A DNA stretch of 64,000 nt from Aeoliella straminimaris (GTDB lineage: Bacteria; Planctomycetota; Planctomycetia; Pirellulales; Lacipirellulaceae), in NCBI RefSeq assembly GCF_024054565.1, contig NZ_JAMXLR010000090.1, forward strand, positions 1 through 64,000, given 5' to 3'. The notes beneath the pieces are model-generated. The model made no database searches. It saw only the letters and a list, made by a program, of their open reading frames with translations, and had not been told where the DNA came from. A program made the position numbers and the translations under genes. Each line of letters starts with the position of its first letter. The stretch's first letter is position 1. Below are positions 7,588 to 15,099 of the stretch, piece by piece.

Positions 7588-8645
7588 AAAATCTCCTCCA
7601 ATACCTGCGGCTGCTCTTCAACAGCATCTTCGCTCGGCCAGATCTTCCGCCGCGCCGCCGGCACCGCGGGCAGTAGCACCAGGGCGAGCCAAACGGCCAC
7701 GCCCCAGACGCGGTCCCAGTGGATGATGGTTTCGATGTGCTCGACGCCAGAATCTGTCGTTGTTTCCAAGTACTCGTCTGCCTCGGGTTCACCGTCGGCG
7801 ATCGTGAGTCGCGTCCGCGCCTGATCCTCCAACGTGAACGGCCGCATTACTTCGCAATGGCCATCAACGTAGGCAGCACATCGCCAGCTGAGTCGGACTC
7901 TCTCGCTGACAAAGTACCCCTCGCGAACGAATTCGAAGCCGTCAAGTCTTCCGGTTAATAGACGAACGGCCTGGTCGGTCGTCACGTCGACAGGTTCGCT
8001 CCAGTAGACATCGTTGCATGCGATTTCAAGGAGGTTGATGGTATTGGAAGTGCCGTCGGTGATATCGCGAAGCGAGACCTTCTTGTCGGGCTGCCACATC
8101 GTCTCTGGACCAACTACTGCTACGTAGTTCGTCATGCCAGGCGCGTCTTCGCTGTTGCTCACGCGGGGGCTGCTAAAAAGGTCCATTTCGGTAAGAAACT
8201 GCTTGTTGTGAGGACTGTCCCACGGTTCGTCGTAGTGGAAGCGCTTGTGAATGGTGTCGCCTTCAACGTACGGCAGGATCAGTACCCGCCAGCTGTACAG
8301 CTTGTTGCCTTCGTCGTCCGTTACATAGGGTGGCGGAAAATGCTTGTTGGCGTCGTGATAGTTAAGCAACGCCAGCTCAATCTGCTTGAGGCTGTTGAGA
8401 CTAAGGCCCGATCTGCTCGGTTCGTGTGCGTGCTGAACGGCAGGGACTAGCAGGACCAGCAGTACCAACACGACCATGGCCATGACGCAACCTTCACCGA
8501 TCGTGGTCGGCTTCGGTTTGCCCATCCATGCGGACCAAAACACAAACACGAGTCCCGCCCATACTATCCCCCATGCCCCAAACACGGCCAGCGACGCCGC
8601 GAGCAGGGCGAACAGGTACAACACGGTGACGAGGCGGAAGGTCAT
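7578..8645 (-). CDS. DUF1559-like (H-X9-DG type) membrane protein, array member 2, 355 aa
   Basis: Member of the large planctomycete DUF1559 group, normally pilin-like surface proteins of unknown role. Instead of the usual type IV pilin-like leader it starts MTFRLVTVLYLFALLAASLA, with two hydrophobic segments in the first 45 residues and a third near residue 60. The DUF1559 core follows: SLKQIELALLNYHDANKHFP, the SWRVLILPYVEG strand, PWDSPHN, NYVAVVGPETMW and DITDGTSNTINLLE, then the AAYVDGH element. A last membrane segment near residue 320 is followed by a charged tail ending ILEH. The gene's stop lies inside repeat copy 1, and repeat copy 2 lies 28 bases upstream of its start. No Shine-Dalgarno site is visible. 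It is less similar to the next two members than those are to each other. Confidence 0.85.
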   Translation of the reverse strand: MTFRLVTVLYLFALLAASLAVFGAWGIVWAGLVFVFWSAWMGKPKPTTIGEGCVMAMVVLVLLVLLVPAVQHAHEPSRSGLSLNSLKQIELALLNYHDANKHFPPPYVTDDEGNKLYSWRVLILPYVEGDTIHKRFHYDEPWDSPHNKQFLTEMDLFSSPRVSNSEDAPGMTNYVAVVGPETMWQPDKKVSLRDITDGTSNTINLLEIACNDVYWSEPVDVTTDQAVRLLTGRLDGFEFVREGYFVSERVRLSWRCAAYVDGHCEVMRPFTLEDQARTRLTIADGEPEADEYLETTTDSGVEHIETIIHWDRVWGVAVWLALVLLPAVPAARRKIWPSEDAVEEQPQVLEEILEH

Positions 8646-8672
8646 GGTGAGTGATGCTACCAGACAGAAAGG

Positions 8673-8737
8673 GGAACACTAATCTACACTAATATTCGCT
8701 AATGAAATTAGTGCAGATTAGCGTAGATTAGTGTTCC
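8673..8737. repeat. Array-associated inverted repeat, copy 2
   Basis: A 65-base imperfect hairpin: GGAACACTAATCTACACTAA at the left end pairs with the right end TTAGCGTAGATTAGTGTTCC. Its right arm contains the stop codon of the gene that ends at 8728. Nearly identical to copy 3. Confidence 0.88.
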
Positions 8738-9771
8738 AAAACTACGTCAGTTCCCTCCGTTGCCTCCTGTTCCTCACGTCCGGCAACCTCGCCCGTCGCC
8801 CAGATCTTCCGCCGCGCCGTAGGCACAACGGGCGTAAGCGCCACGATGGCGAACAGGATGGCTCCGTAGATGCGATCGTAGCGGAGTTCTGGCTGAGCGA
8901 GCTTTTCAAGTACTTCATCGCCGATGGTTTCTCCTCCATTGGCGGTCAGCAAGGCCTCGGCGGTGCTGCGATCGAGGGGGACGCGGAGGCTGTGTATGCT
9001 CGTGTCGACCATCGCGACGTTGTAAAAATAGGACCGTTTCCGCCACATACTCGGCTCGCTGTAGTGGCCGGTGAACGTCTGTGGATCGACCGGCGCGGTT
9101 AACAGTTCAACCGCTTCGTCGAAGGTTAGGTCGCGGGGCTCCTTCCAGTCGATGTCGCTCCGTCCTACGTCGATCAGGGTGATGGTTTGTGAGCGGTCGT
9201 CCGTGATGTCGGCCACCTTTCGCGGCGGTCCGTCGCTCCACACACACTGCGGGCCGACCACGGCCAGGTAGCTCGTAGCACCCTCTATGCCGTGGGTGGG
9301 ACATTCAAACAGCCACCCTGCCGTAAACTTGCGATTCGTGGGCCCGTTCCAGGGCTCGTTGAAATTGTAGGCGTTGAAGATGTGATTGCTTTCAAGGTAC
9401 GGCATGACCAACACTCGCCAACTTTGCGTGTCGCCAGACGTGCCTAGCGAAGCGACCGCCGGCGGAAGTGTGCCTTGGGCATCATTGTAGTTCAGCAGCG
9501 CCAATGACAATTGCTTGAGATGCCCCATACAGGAACTTCTGCGGGCCGCCTCGCGGGCGCTCTTAACGGGCTGGATAAGCAGTGCCGAGGCCAATAACGC
9601 GCACGCCACCACCGACAGCCCGCACCCTGAAGCAAGTTCGCGACTCCGCAGCGCCCCCCACAGCATCAGCACTCCGGCCGTTGCCAAGCAACCACCCCAA
9701 CCTCCAAACATCGCCAAACCGGCCGAGAACAGGGCGAAGACGTAAAGCAGGGTGACGAGGCGGAAGGTCAT
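8728..9771 (-). CDS. DUF1559-like (H-X9-DG type) membrane protein, array member 3, 347 aa
   Basis: Same architecture as its neighbours: N-terminal MTFRLVTLLYVFALFSAGLA with two or three hydrophobic segments to about residue 65, the DUF1559 core (HLKQLSLALLNYNDAQGTLP, SWRVLVMPYLES, PWNGPTN, SYLAVVGPQCVW, DITDDRSQTITLIDVG), and a C-terminal membrane segment (YGAILFAIVALTPVVPTARR) before the tail VVLEH. In the usual H-X9-DG motif this protein has AMVDTS rather than DG, so the classic metal or turn motif is altered. The last 90 bases are nearly identical to those of array member 4, indicating recent duplication or gene conversion. Role unknown; expected to sit in the cytoplasmic membrane with the core outside. 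Confidence 0.85.
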   Translation of the reverse strand: MTFRLVTLLYVFALFSAGLAMFGGWGGCLATAGVLMLWGALRSRELASGCGLSVVACALLASALLIQPVKSAREAARRSSCMGHLKQLSLALLNYNDAQGTLPPAVASLGTSGDTQSWRVLVMPYLESNHIFNAYNFNEPWNGPTNRKFTAGWLFECPTHGIEGATSYLAVVGPQCVWSDGPPRKVADITDDRSQTITLIDVGRSDIDWKEPRDLTFDEAVELLTAPVDPQTFTGHYSEPSMWRKRSYFYNVAMVDTSIHSLRVPLDRSTAEALLTANGGETIGDEVLEKLAQPELRYDRIYGAILFAIVALTPVVPTARRKIWATGEVAGREEQEATEGTDVVLEH

Positions 9772-9796
9772 GGGTGGGTCGTGTTAGAAGAAATGG

Positions 9797-9861
9797 GGAA
9801 CACTAATCTACGCCAATATTCGCTAATGAAATTAGTGCAGATTAGCGTAGATTAGTGTTCC
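9797..9861. repeat. Array-associated inverted repeat, copy 3
   Basis: A 65-base hairpin almost the same as copy 2 (GCCAAT replaces ACTAAT in the left arm). Its right arm carries the stop codon of the gene ending at 9852 and its left end lies 26 bases upstream of the start at 9771. Confidence 0.88.
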
Positions 9862-10895
9862 AAAACTACGTCAGTTCCCTCCGTTGCCTCCTGTTCCTCA
9901 AGTCCGGCAACCTCGCCCGTCGGCCAGATCTTCCGCCGCACCGTAGGCACAACGGGGACTATTGCCAGCACTGCAAACAGGATCAATCCGTAGACGAGGT
10001 CGTAGCGAAGTTCTGGCTGAGTGAGCTTTTCAAGTACTTCATCGCCGATGGTTTCTCCTCCATTGGCGGTCAGCAGCGCCTCGGCGGTGCTGCGATCGAT
10101 CGGAACATGAATCTGGCGGATGGTCGTGTCGACCATCGCAACGTTGTAGTAGTAAGACGGTTTGAGGAATATTTCATCCACGTCAAGGTGGCCGGTGAAC
10201 GTTTGAGGATCGACCGGCGCGGTTAGTAGTTCCACCGCTTCGTCGAAGGTTAGGTCGCGCGGCTCTTTCCAGTTGATGTCGCTACGCCCCACGTCAATCA
10301 ACATGATCGTCCGCGAGTGGTCATCCGTGATGTCGGCCAACTTACGTGGTGGACCGTCGTTCCACACGCACTGCGGGCCGGTCACCGCGAGGTAGCTTGT
10401 GGTTGCTTCGCTACAGTGCGTGGGGCACGCGTATACCCAGTTCGACGCAAGCTTGCTGTTAGTGGGCCCGTTCCAGGGCTCGTTCATGTTGTAGGAGTTG
10501 TAGATGGTCGGTCTCTCCAAATAGGGCAGGACCAGTACACGCCAGCTTTGCGTATCGCCCGAGGTGCCCAGAGAACCCACTGCTGGGGGAAGCGTTCCGT
10601 TGGCCGATTCGTAGTTCAGCAGCGACAAAGCCAGGTACGAGAGGCTGCAGATGCAAGTATTGGCCTGCGCCGCTTCGCGCGCGTCCACCACGGCCTGGTA
10701 AAGCAACCCGGCTATCAACAGCACCCAGGCCAGCACGAACATCCCGCGCCCCCCGGCGATGTCGCTCGCTCGAAAAGCAGCCCACGACAGCAAGACCCCA
10801 CCCGTCGCCAGGCACGCACCCCATGTGCTAAACACGGCCAAGCCCGCCGAGAACAGCGCGAAGGCGTAAAGCAGGGTGACGAGGCGGAAGGTCAT
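9852..10895 (-). CDS. DUF1559-like (H-X9-DG type) membrane protein, array member 4, 347 aa
   Basis: Closest paralog of array member 3, with matching length and motif order: N-terminal MTFRLVTLLYAFALFSAGLA, LALSLLNYESANGTLP, SWRVLVLPYLERP, PWNGPTNSK, SYLAVTGPQCVW, DITDDHSRTIMLIDVG, then a C-terminal membrane helix and the tail VVLEH. A start at 10895 is chosen because all four paralogs begin MTFRL; the open frame extends ten codons further to 10925. Two cysteines (CICSL) occur at the site where the other copies have SSCMGHL, in the position just before the conserved leucine-rich strand. It is first in the array in the direction of transcription, so any shared promoter should lie between 10896 and 11056, next to repeat copy 4. 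Confidence 0.85.
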   Translation of the reverse strand: MTFRLVTLLYAFALFSAGLAVFSTWGACLATGGVLLSWAAFRASDIAGGRGMFVLAWVLLIAGLLYQAVVDAREAAQANTCICSLSYLALSLLNYESANGTLPPAVGSLGTSGDTQSWRVLVLPYLERPTIYNSYNMNEPWNGPTNSKLASNWVYACPTHCSEATTSYLAVTGPQCVWNDGPPRKLADITDDHSRTIMLIDVGRSDINWKEPRDLTFDEAVELLTAPVDPQTFTGHLDVDEIFLKPSYYYNVAMVDTTIRQIHVPIDRSTAEALLTANGGETIGDEVLEKLTQPELRYDLVYGLILFAVLAIVPVVPTVRRKIWPTGEVAGLEEQEATEGTDVVLEH

Positions 10896-10916
10896 GGGTG
10901 GGTCGTGTAAATTTAG

Positions 10917-10976
10917 GGGAAACACTAATTCTCGCTAATCAAGACATTAGCGTAGATCAGCGTCGATTAGTGTTCT
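10917..10976. repeat. Array-associated inverted repeat, copy 4
   Basis: A diverged, slightly shorter copy: GGGAAACACTAATTCTCGC at the left and GCGTCGATTAGTGTTCT at the right. It lies upstream of the first array gene and, unlike the other copies, overlaps no coding sequence. Confidence 0.75.
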
Positions 10977-11056
10977 ACAACTTTTTTAGTTGTTGGTGCA
11001 GAAGTGGGCGTAAGCGTGTTCTATTCGCCCTGCGCGTGAGATTTTCTTCCCGATAT

Positions 11057-11392
11057 CTACCCTTCAGGCGAGTTGGCAGGAAGTTTTGAAGATATCTGGC
11101 GATGATGACCATGACGGAATCCGATCACGAAGACGGTCTTGTTCGCCTCGTCGATCGTAAACAACGCCAAGTAGAAACCGATGCGTAGCCGCCTGATTTC
11201 GTAAGGGCGATGGGCGTCTTCCGCGGCAAGCGAGCACCGACGTGGGTGATCGGACAAAGTGACAAGCTCGTCAAAGATACGGTCCACTCACCGCGAGGCT
11301 GTTTCCGGAGCCTTGCGTCGCTGGGCGAACCAATGTCCGTACTGCTCGATATCCCTTACCGCCGTGGGAGTGATGCGGACCGAGTAGCTCAT
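11057..11392 (-). pseudogene. RelE/ParE-family toxin interrupted by an in-frame TGA
   Basis: Read from the ATG at 11392, the frame gives MSYSVRITPTAVRDIEQYGH then WFAQRRKAPETASR, a TGA at codon 35 (11288-11290), and then without frame change VDRIFDELVTLSDHPRRC to GFRHGHHRQ. The two halves together form a complete ParE/RelE-type toxin: the N-terminal strand and helix, the DELVTLSDHPRRC helix end, and the RRLRIGFYLALFTIDE strands. Family members usually have Trp at this place (ARW), so the TGA looks like a TGG-to-TGA nonsense change. A GTG directly after the stop could restart translation to a 76-residue fragment lacking the first third. The start overlaps the antitoxin stop as ATGA, the usual toxin-antitoxin arrangement. 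An intact toxin would block growth by mRNA cleavage or gyrase poisoning; this one is probably inactive. Confidence 0.82.
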
Positions 11393-11655
11393 TTTTCCGG
11401 CGAGAGCCCAAGGCTCGATTGCACTTGGGCTTTGGCTGTTTGAAGATCAAGCGTCGCACCGGATTCGATTTCCGCGATGCTTTGATCCAGGTCTCGCAGC
11501 GTGTCTGCCAATTGCTCGGGCGTCGTGCACTCGTCGTCCAGCCAATCGAGTGTGTCGAGCGCATGCCGCACGACGTCCGCCTCGCTGAGTTCCGGATTGC
11601 CCTGTACTCGCTCGCGCAGGCGCTCGAAAAGGTCGGTTGGTAGGTCGATCTGCAT
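11389..11655 (-). CDS. Antitoxin of a ParDE/RelBE-type pair, 88 aa
   Basis: Short acidic protein beginning MQIDLPTDLFERLRERVQ, resembling the ribbon-helix-helix start of CopG/ParD-type antitoxins, followed by a helical acidic region (DTLDWLDDECTTPEQLADTL) of the kind that wraps the toxin. Its stop overlaps the toxin start by four bases (ATGA), which implies translational coupling. AGGA lies about eight bases before the ATG at 11655; an alternative ATG at 11670 (MRIHDMQIDL) has GGAAG upstream and cannot be excluded. Such antitoxins usually repress their own promoter, which should lie just above 11670. Since the toxin is broken, the antitoxin may be a relic or may serve to neutralise related toxins elsewhere. 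Confidence 0.8.
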   Translation of the reverse strand: MQIDLPTDLFERLRERVQGNPELSEADVVRHALDTLDWLDDECTTPEQLADTLRDLDQSIAEIESGATLDLQTAKAQVQSSLGLSPEK

Positions 11656-11737
11656 GTCGTGAATCCTCATGTAGGCACTTCCAAAATAGTAGCACGCGGT
11701 GGTTCGTGCCGTCAAATTCTCACCCTATACAAACAAC

Positions 11738-11769
11738 AAAGCCAACCGTGCCCCTGCGCGGTTGGCTTT
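11738..11769 (-). terminator. Rho-independent terminator after the Gly/Tyr-rich gene
   Basis: AAAGCCAACCG (11738-11748) pairs perfectly with CGGTTGGCTTT (11759-11769). On the minus strand the stem is followed by GTTGTTTG, a T-rich tract. It lies 28 bases after the stop of the gene at 11798-12082. Confidence 0.78.
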
Positions 11770-11797
11770 GTATGTGCTTCAGGTTTTACAAGGCGTG

Positions 11798-12082
11798 TTA
11801 CCAGCGGACGTAGATGCCGCCGCGGTAGCCGTTCATGTACAGGCCGCTGGGACCATACCAACCGGGGCTGTACACCCGGGGGGCGTAGTACGCGCGGCGC
11901 GGGGCATAATACCCACCACCGTAATACGCACGCCCATGCACGGGACCGCCGTAGTAACCACCGCCGTAACCGCCGCCATAACCGCAGTGGCGGTGGCGGG
12001 CTTGGGCCGAATCGGCGGTCATCAGGCTGGCCGCGCCGATCGCACCTACAAACAACATCACCATCAGAAAACGCTTAGCCAT
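11798..12082 (-). CDS. Secreted Gly/Tyr-rich protein, 94 aa
   Basis: Signal peptide at residues 1-28 (MAKRFLMVMLFVGAIGAASL, cleavage near SAQA). The mature part is low complexity: Gly-Gly-Tyr repeats, paired Arg-Tyr blocks (YYAPRRAYYAP) and a final GYRGGIYVRW. Small Gly/Tyr/His-rich exported proteins of this kind are frequent in planctomycetes; no enzymatic role is evident, and structural or surface roles are only guesses. AAGGAG lies about nine bases before the ATG at 12082, a stronger ribosome binding site than most genes of this window, and a good terminator follows, so the gene looks like a well-expressed single unit. Confidence 0.8.
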   Translation of the reverse strand: MAKRFLMVMLFVGAIGAASLMTADSAQARHRHCGYGGGYGGGYYGGPVHGRAYYGGGYYAPRRAYYAPRVYSPGWYGPSGLYMNGYRGGIYVRW

Positions 12083-12393
12083 GCTTCGCACTCCTTGGGA
12101 CGCCACCGTGGCGGCGTCCTGTTAACAAGAGGGGGGACTGTCCGCCCGACCCCACGTGCCCTGCCGCACCAAACAGGCTGGGCGGGGCACCACGGGATGG
12201 GTCGGGCGGACCTATCGACCAGTAACAACTACACAAGGCGTGCCAAAGTAGATTCCATTTGCCACAAGTGACTGCAGCGCAGCACTTTACGCCCCACCAT
12301 GGCGGGGCGACGATTAGTAGCATCGACGAAAAGCGCCCACAAAACGACGGCGCGCGTCGTCATCTTGGTTCGCTGTGCGACGCTAGCTGGCCG
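12083..12393. other. Intergenic stretch between pectate lyase and Gly/Tyr-rich gene
   Basis: Contains no gene. It carries several hairpins: one at about 12100-12118 (GACGCC/GGCGTC), the long inverted repeat at 12140-12211, and a CGCCCC/GGGGCG hairpin at 12290-12309. The promoter for the gene starting at 12082 is expected here. Confidence 0.6.
12140..12211. repeat. Long two-step inverted repeat
   Basis: The outer arms GTCCGCCCGACCC (12140-12152) and GGGTCGGGCGGAC (12199-12211) pair perfectly over 13 bases; the inner arms GTGCCCTGCC (12156-12165) and GGCGGGGCAC (12181-12190) pair with one G-T wobble. The loop is 15 bases. No T-run follows on either strand. Confidence 0.75.
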
Positions 12394-13548
12394 CTACCGC
12401 GGGGCCGGCGATCGGTCTTTCCAGCGGTCGTAGACGCGGAGAACCGACTCGGGCGAGCGGACATACCAGGCGTAGCCGGTGCGGCGTTCCTGATCGATCT
12501 CGGCCAGCGAGTACCGGACCACCCCATCACGTCCGCAAAAGATGGGCCGAAACGTATCCAGCTCGTAGAACCTTGCCCACAGCGACGGGGCATCGGCATC
12601 CTCGACCACGAACTTGTCGCTTCGGGCGGTGTGGTACTTGTAGCGCACCGGCTCGATGCGTCGCCGCTCAACGCGAATGCCATGCAACTCGGTGTCGCGG
12701 AACCACTCGACGGCGCCATCCACCGCGGCGGTGATCTCGGGCGTTGGCTCGGGATCGTCCATGAGCAGCTTCACGATGCCCGCGCTCTCGCCGCTACAGA
12801 GGCTGGGCTTCTCGAACACGCGGGCGTCGACCGGCTCGAGCGTCTGGTAATGATGCTGCTGGCACCAGGCGGTCTTGCGGCCATCGACTTCGATCTGGCA
12901 AGCGAGGGTGCACTCGAGTCCGCGCCGATAAGCGTCCGCGCAGCGCTCGCGGAGCTCGGTGGGTAGAAAGTCGTACTCGGGTTGGTTGGTGATAATCGCT
13001 TGCAGCACCTGCATGACGCCCACCATGGCATTGTCGTTGAACGTGATGTGCCGCGAGTAGCCACGGCTGCCCGGTATCTGAGGCCAGCCCCCATTGTCGT
13101 ACTGCGCGTCGAGCGTAAAATCGAGCCCCCGCAAAAATGCCTGGCGAAAGTCGTCGCGATCGGCAATCTGCTGTGCGGCGGCCAGATAGCGCAACTGCCC
13201 ATGCGTGGCGCCGTTGTCGAAGGTGCTGGGATACATGCCGCGATTTTCGGCGACCTTGGCGGCTTGCTCGTCGGTGAGCTTGATGCACATGTCGAGGTTC
13301 TTGGGCCAGCCCCCGTCCGCGTTTTGATAGACGAGCAAGCTGGCCGCAATCTCTTCCACCTGCGAATTATCGTAGTGCGGCAACCGGCCAGCGTTGTTCG
13401 ACGGATTGGTGCCGGTGATCTTATACCAGTCGCTGGAACTGCGGCGGAAAGCCCTGGTACTCGGAACACGAGTTTCGGCAGCCAACAAGCCCCCGTCGCT
13501 GGCCAGCAGCAAGATTGCGACGCCGAGGCAACCAAGCAGACGCGGCAT
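12394..13548 (-). CDS. pelA: Pectate lyase, PelA / polysaccharide lyase family 10, 384 aa
   Basis: Cleaves alpha-1,4-polygalacturonate by beta-elimination in a calcium-dependent way. A signal peptide (about residues 1-23, MPRLLGCLGVAILLLASDGG) indicates export. The motifs of the PelA (TIGR02474-like) group occur in order: NADGGWPKN, STFDNGATHGQLRYL, YDNGGWPQ, ITFNDNAMVGVM, WCQQHHYQTLEPVDAR then VFEKPSLCSGESAGIV. The length suits a single catalytic domain; no carbohydrate-binding module is attached. The start at 13548 has AGGG upstream; the frame is open to 13608. A TATAAT element lies on the same strand about 45 bases upstream. It is the only pectin-active enzyme in the window and is not in a visible polysaccharide-utilisation cluster. 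Confidence 0.93.
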   Translation of the reverse strand: MPRLLGCLGVAILLLASDGGLLAAETRVPSTRAFRRSSSDWYKITGTNPSNNAGRLPHYDNSQVEEIAASLLVYQNADGGWPKNLDMCIKLTDEQAAKVAENRGMYPSTFDNGATHGQLRYLAAAQQIADRDDFRQAFLRGLDFTLDAQYDNGGWPQIPGSRGYSRHITFNDNAMVGVMQVLQAIITNQPEYDFLPTELRERCADAYRRGLECTLACQIEVDGRKTAWCQQHHYQTLEPVDARVFEKPSLCSGESAGIVKLLMDDPEPTPEITAAVDGAVEWFRDTELHGIRVERRRIEPVRYKYHTARSDKFVVEDADAPSLWARFYELDTFRPIFCGRDGVVRYSLAEIDQERRTGYAWYVRSPESVLRVYDRWKDRSPAPR

Positions 13549-13590
13549 GTTTGTAACCCTCCCAGGCAAAGTGGCAAATCGTCCGGCCGC

Positions 13591-13596
13591 ATTATA
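13591..13596 (-). promoter_or_regulatory. Candidate -10 element for the pectate lyase gene
   Basis: The minus strand reads GCTATAATGC, a perfect TATAAT, about 42 bases upstream of the ATG at 13548 and just downstream of the glnA terminator. A TTGGCC at about 19 bases upstream is a poor -35 and overlaps the terminator stem, so the promoter call is tentative. Confidence 0.35.
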
Positions 13597-13605
13597 GCGA
13601 AAGAC

Positions 13606-13640
13606 CAAGAGCCCCGGCCAATGTGTGGCCGGGGCTCTTG
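13606..13640 (-). terminator. Terminator of glnA
   Basis: A perfect 15-bp stem (CAAGAGCCCCGGCCA at 13606-13620 with 13626-13640) and a 5-base loop lie 31 bases after the glnA stop. On the minus strand it is followed by GTCTTTC, a short T-rich tract. Confidence 0.78.
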
Positions 13641-13671
13641 TGCGACTTCAAATTGTGGATCCCAGCGGATT

Positions 13672-15099
13672 TTACATGTCGTAGTACATGCAGAATTCGT
13701 AGGGGTGCGGACGCAGCGCGAGGGCTTCGACTTCGTTCTTCATCTTGTAGTCGATCCAGGTGCTGATCACGTCTTCGGTGAAGACGTCGCCACGCAGCAG
13801 GAACTCGTGATCCTCGGACAGCGCGTTGAGCGCTTCGCCCAGCGAGCCCGGAGTCTTCGGCACGGTGGCCAGTTCTTCGGGCGACAGGTCGTAGATGTCC
13901 TTGTCCAGCGGATCGCCCGGGTCGATCTTGTTCTGGATACCATCCAGAGTGGCCATCATCAGGGCACTGAACGCGAGGTACGGGTTCGAACTCGGGTCGG
14001 GGCACCGGAACTCGATCCGCTTGGCCTTCGGGCTCGGACTGTACATCGGGATGCGGCACGAAGCACTGCGGTTACGCTGCGAGTACGCCAGGTTCACCGG
14101 CGCTTCGTAACCCGGCACCAACCGCTTGTAGCTGTTGGTCGTGGGGTTGGTGAAGGCCAGCAGCGCCGGGGCGTGCTTCAGAATACCGCCGATGCCGTAC
14201 ATCGCTTCGTCCGACAGACCCGCGTACCCGTTGCCGGCGAACAGCGGCTCGCCGTTCTTCCAGAACGAGATGTGGGTATGCATGCCGGAACCGTTGTCGC
14301 TGAACAGCGGCTTGGGCATGAACGTGACCGTCTTGCCGTGCTGATGGGCGACGTTCTTGATGATGTACTTATACAAGCACTGCTTATCACCCATGGTGAC
14401 CAGGTCGTCGAACTTCAGGTCGATTTCGGCCTGACCGGCGGTGGCCACTTCGTGATGCTGAGCCTCGACGTCCATGCCGCAGTCGATCATCAACTGCATC
14501 ATCTCGGCACGAATGTCGTTCATCTGGTCAGCCGGCGGGCAGGGGAAGTAACCTTCCTTGTGCCGCAGCTTATAACCCAGGTTCGGCCCCATGCCTTCGG
14601 CACGGTAGTCGCGACCACGGTTCCAGGCAGCCTCGACGCTGTCGAGGTAGAAATAGCCAGCCTGGGGTGTTTGGTCAAAGCGAACGTCATCGAAGATGAA
14701 GAATTCCGCCTCGGGACCGATGAAGCAAGTATCGGCCACACCCGTGCTCTTCAAGTAGTTCACCGCCTTGCGAGCGATGTTACGCGGATCGCGGCTGTAA
14801 TCCTCACGAGTGATGGGGTCCTGCACGTTGCAGATCAACATCAACGTCTTGAGCTTGCAGAACGGATCGATAATGGCTGTGTCGGGCTGCGGCATCAGCA
14901 GCATGTCCGACTCGTTGATCGCCTGCCAACCGCGGATACTGGAGCCGTCGAAGCCCAGACCGTCCTCAAAGACATCTTCGTCCAGCTTATTGGCGGGAAT
15001 GCCAAAGTGTTGCCAGATGCCGGGAAAGTCCATGAACCGGAAGTCGATGGCCTTTACGTCATTTTCCCGGCACATGGCCAGGACTTCTTGCGGCGTCAT
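13672..15099 (-). CDS. glnA: Type I glutamine synthetase, 475 aa
   Basis: Makes glutamine from glutamate, ammonium and ATP. The start at 15099 (MTPQEVLAMC) is preceded by AAAGGATC and fits the family; the frame is open far upstream but that part is not conserved. Signatures in order: GFDGSSIRGW (49-58), GPEAEFFIFD (128-137) with metal-binding Glu, the GSGMHTHISFW block (270-280), NRSASCRIP (343-351) and EFRCPDPSSNPYLAFSALMMA (363 onward). Tyr403 in KDIYDLSPEE is the equivalent of the adenylylated tyrosine of the GSI-beta subgroup, so covalent control by an adenylyltransferase is likely. Length is typical for dodecameric GSI. It stands alone with its own terminator; no glnB, ntrB or ntrC is adjacent. 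Confidence 0.98.
   Translation of the reverse strand: MTPQEVLAMCRENDVKAIDFRFMDFPGIWQHFGIPANKLDEDVFEDGLGFDGSSIRGWQAINESDMLLMPQPDTAIIDPFCKLKTLMLICNVQDPITREDYSRDPRNIARKAVNYLKSTGVADTCFIGPEAEFFIFDDVRFDQTPQAGYFYLDSVEAAWNRGRDYRAEGMGPNLGYKLRHKEGYFPCPPADQMNDIRAEMMQLMIDCGMDVEAQHHEVATAGQAEIDLKFDDLVTMGDKQCLYKYIIKNVAHQHGKTVTFMPKPLFSDNGSGMHTHISFWKNGEPLFAGNGYAGLSDEAMYGIGGILKHAPALLAFTNPTTNSYKRLVPGYEAPVNLAYSQRNRSASCRIPMYSPSPKAKRIEFRCPDPSSNPYLAFSALMMATLDGIQNKIDPGDPLDKDIYDLSPEELATVPKTPGSLGEALNALSEDHEFLLRGDVFTEDVISTWIDYKMKNEVEALALRPHPYEFCMYYDM

Noticed and set aside
11288..11290. Selenocysteine or other recoding at the toxin TGA
   Set aside because: The position corresponds to tryptophan in the family, no structured element was recognised after it, and no selenocysteine system is visible in the window.
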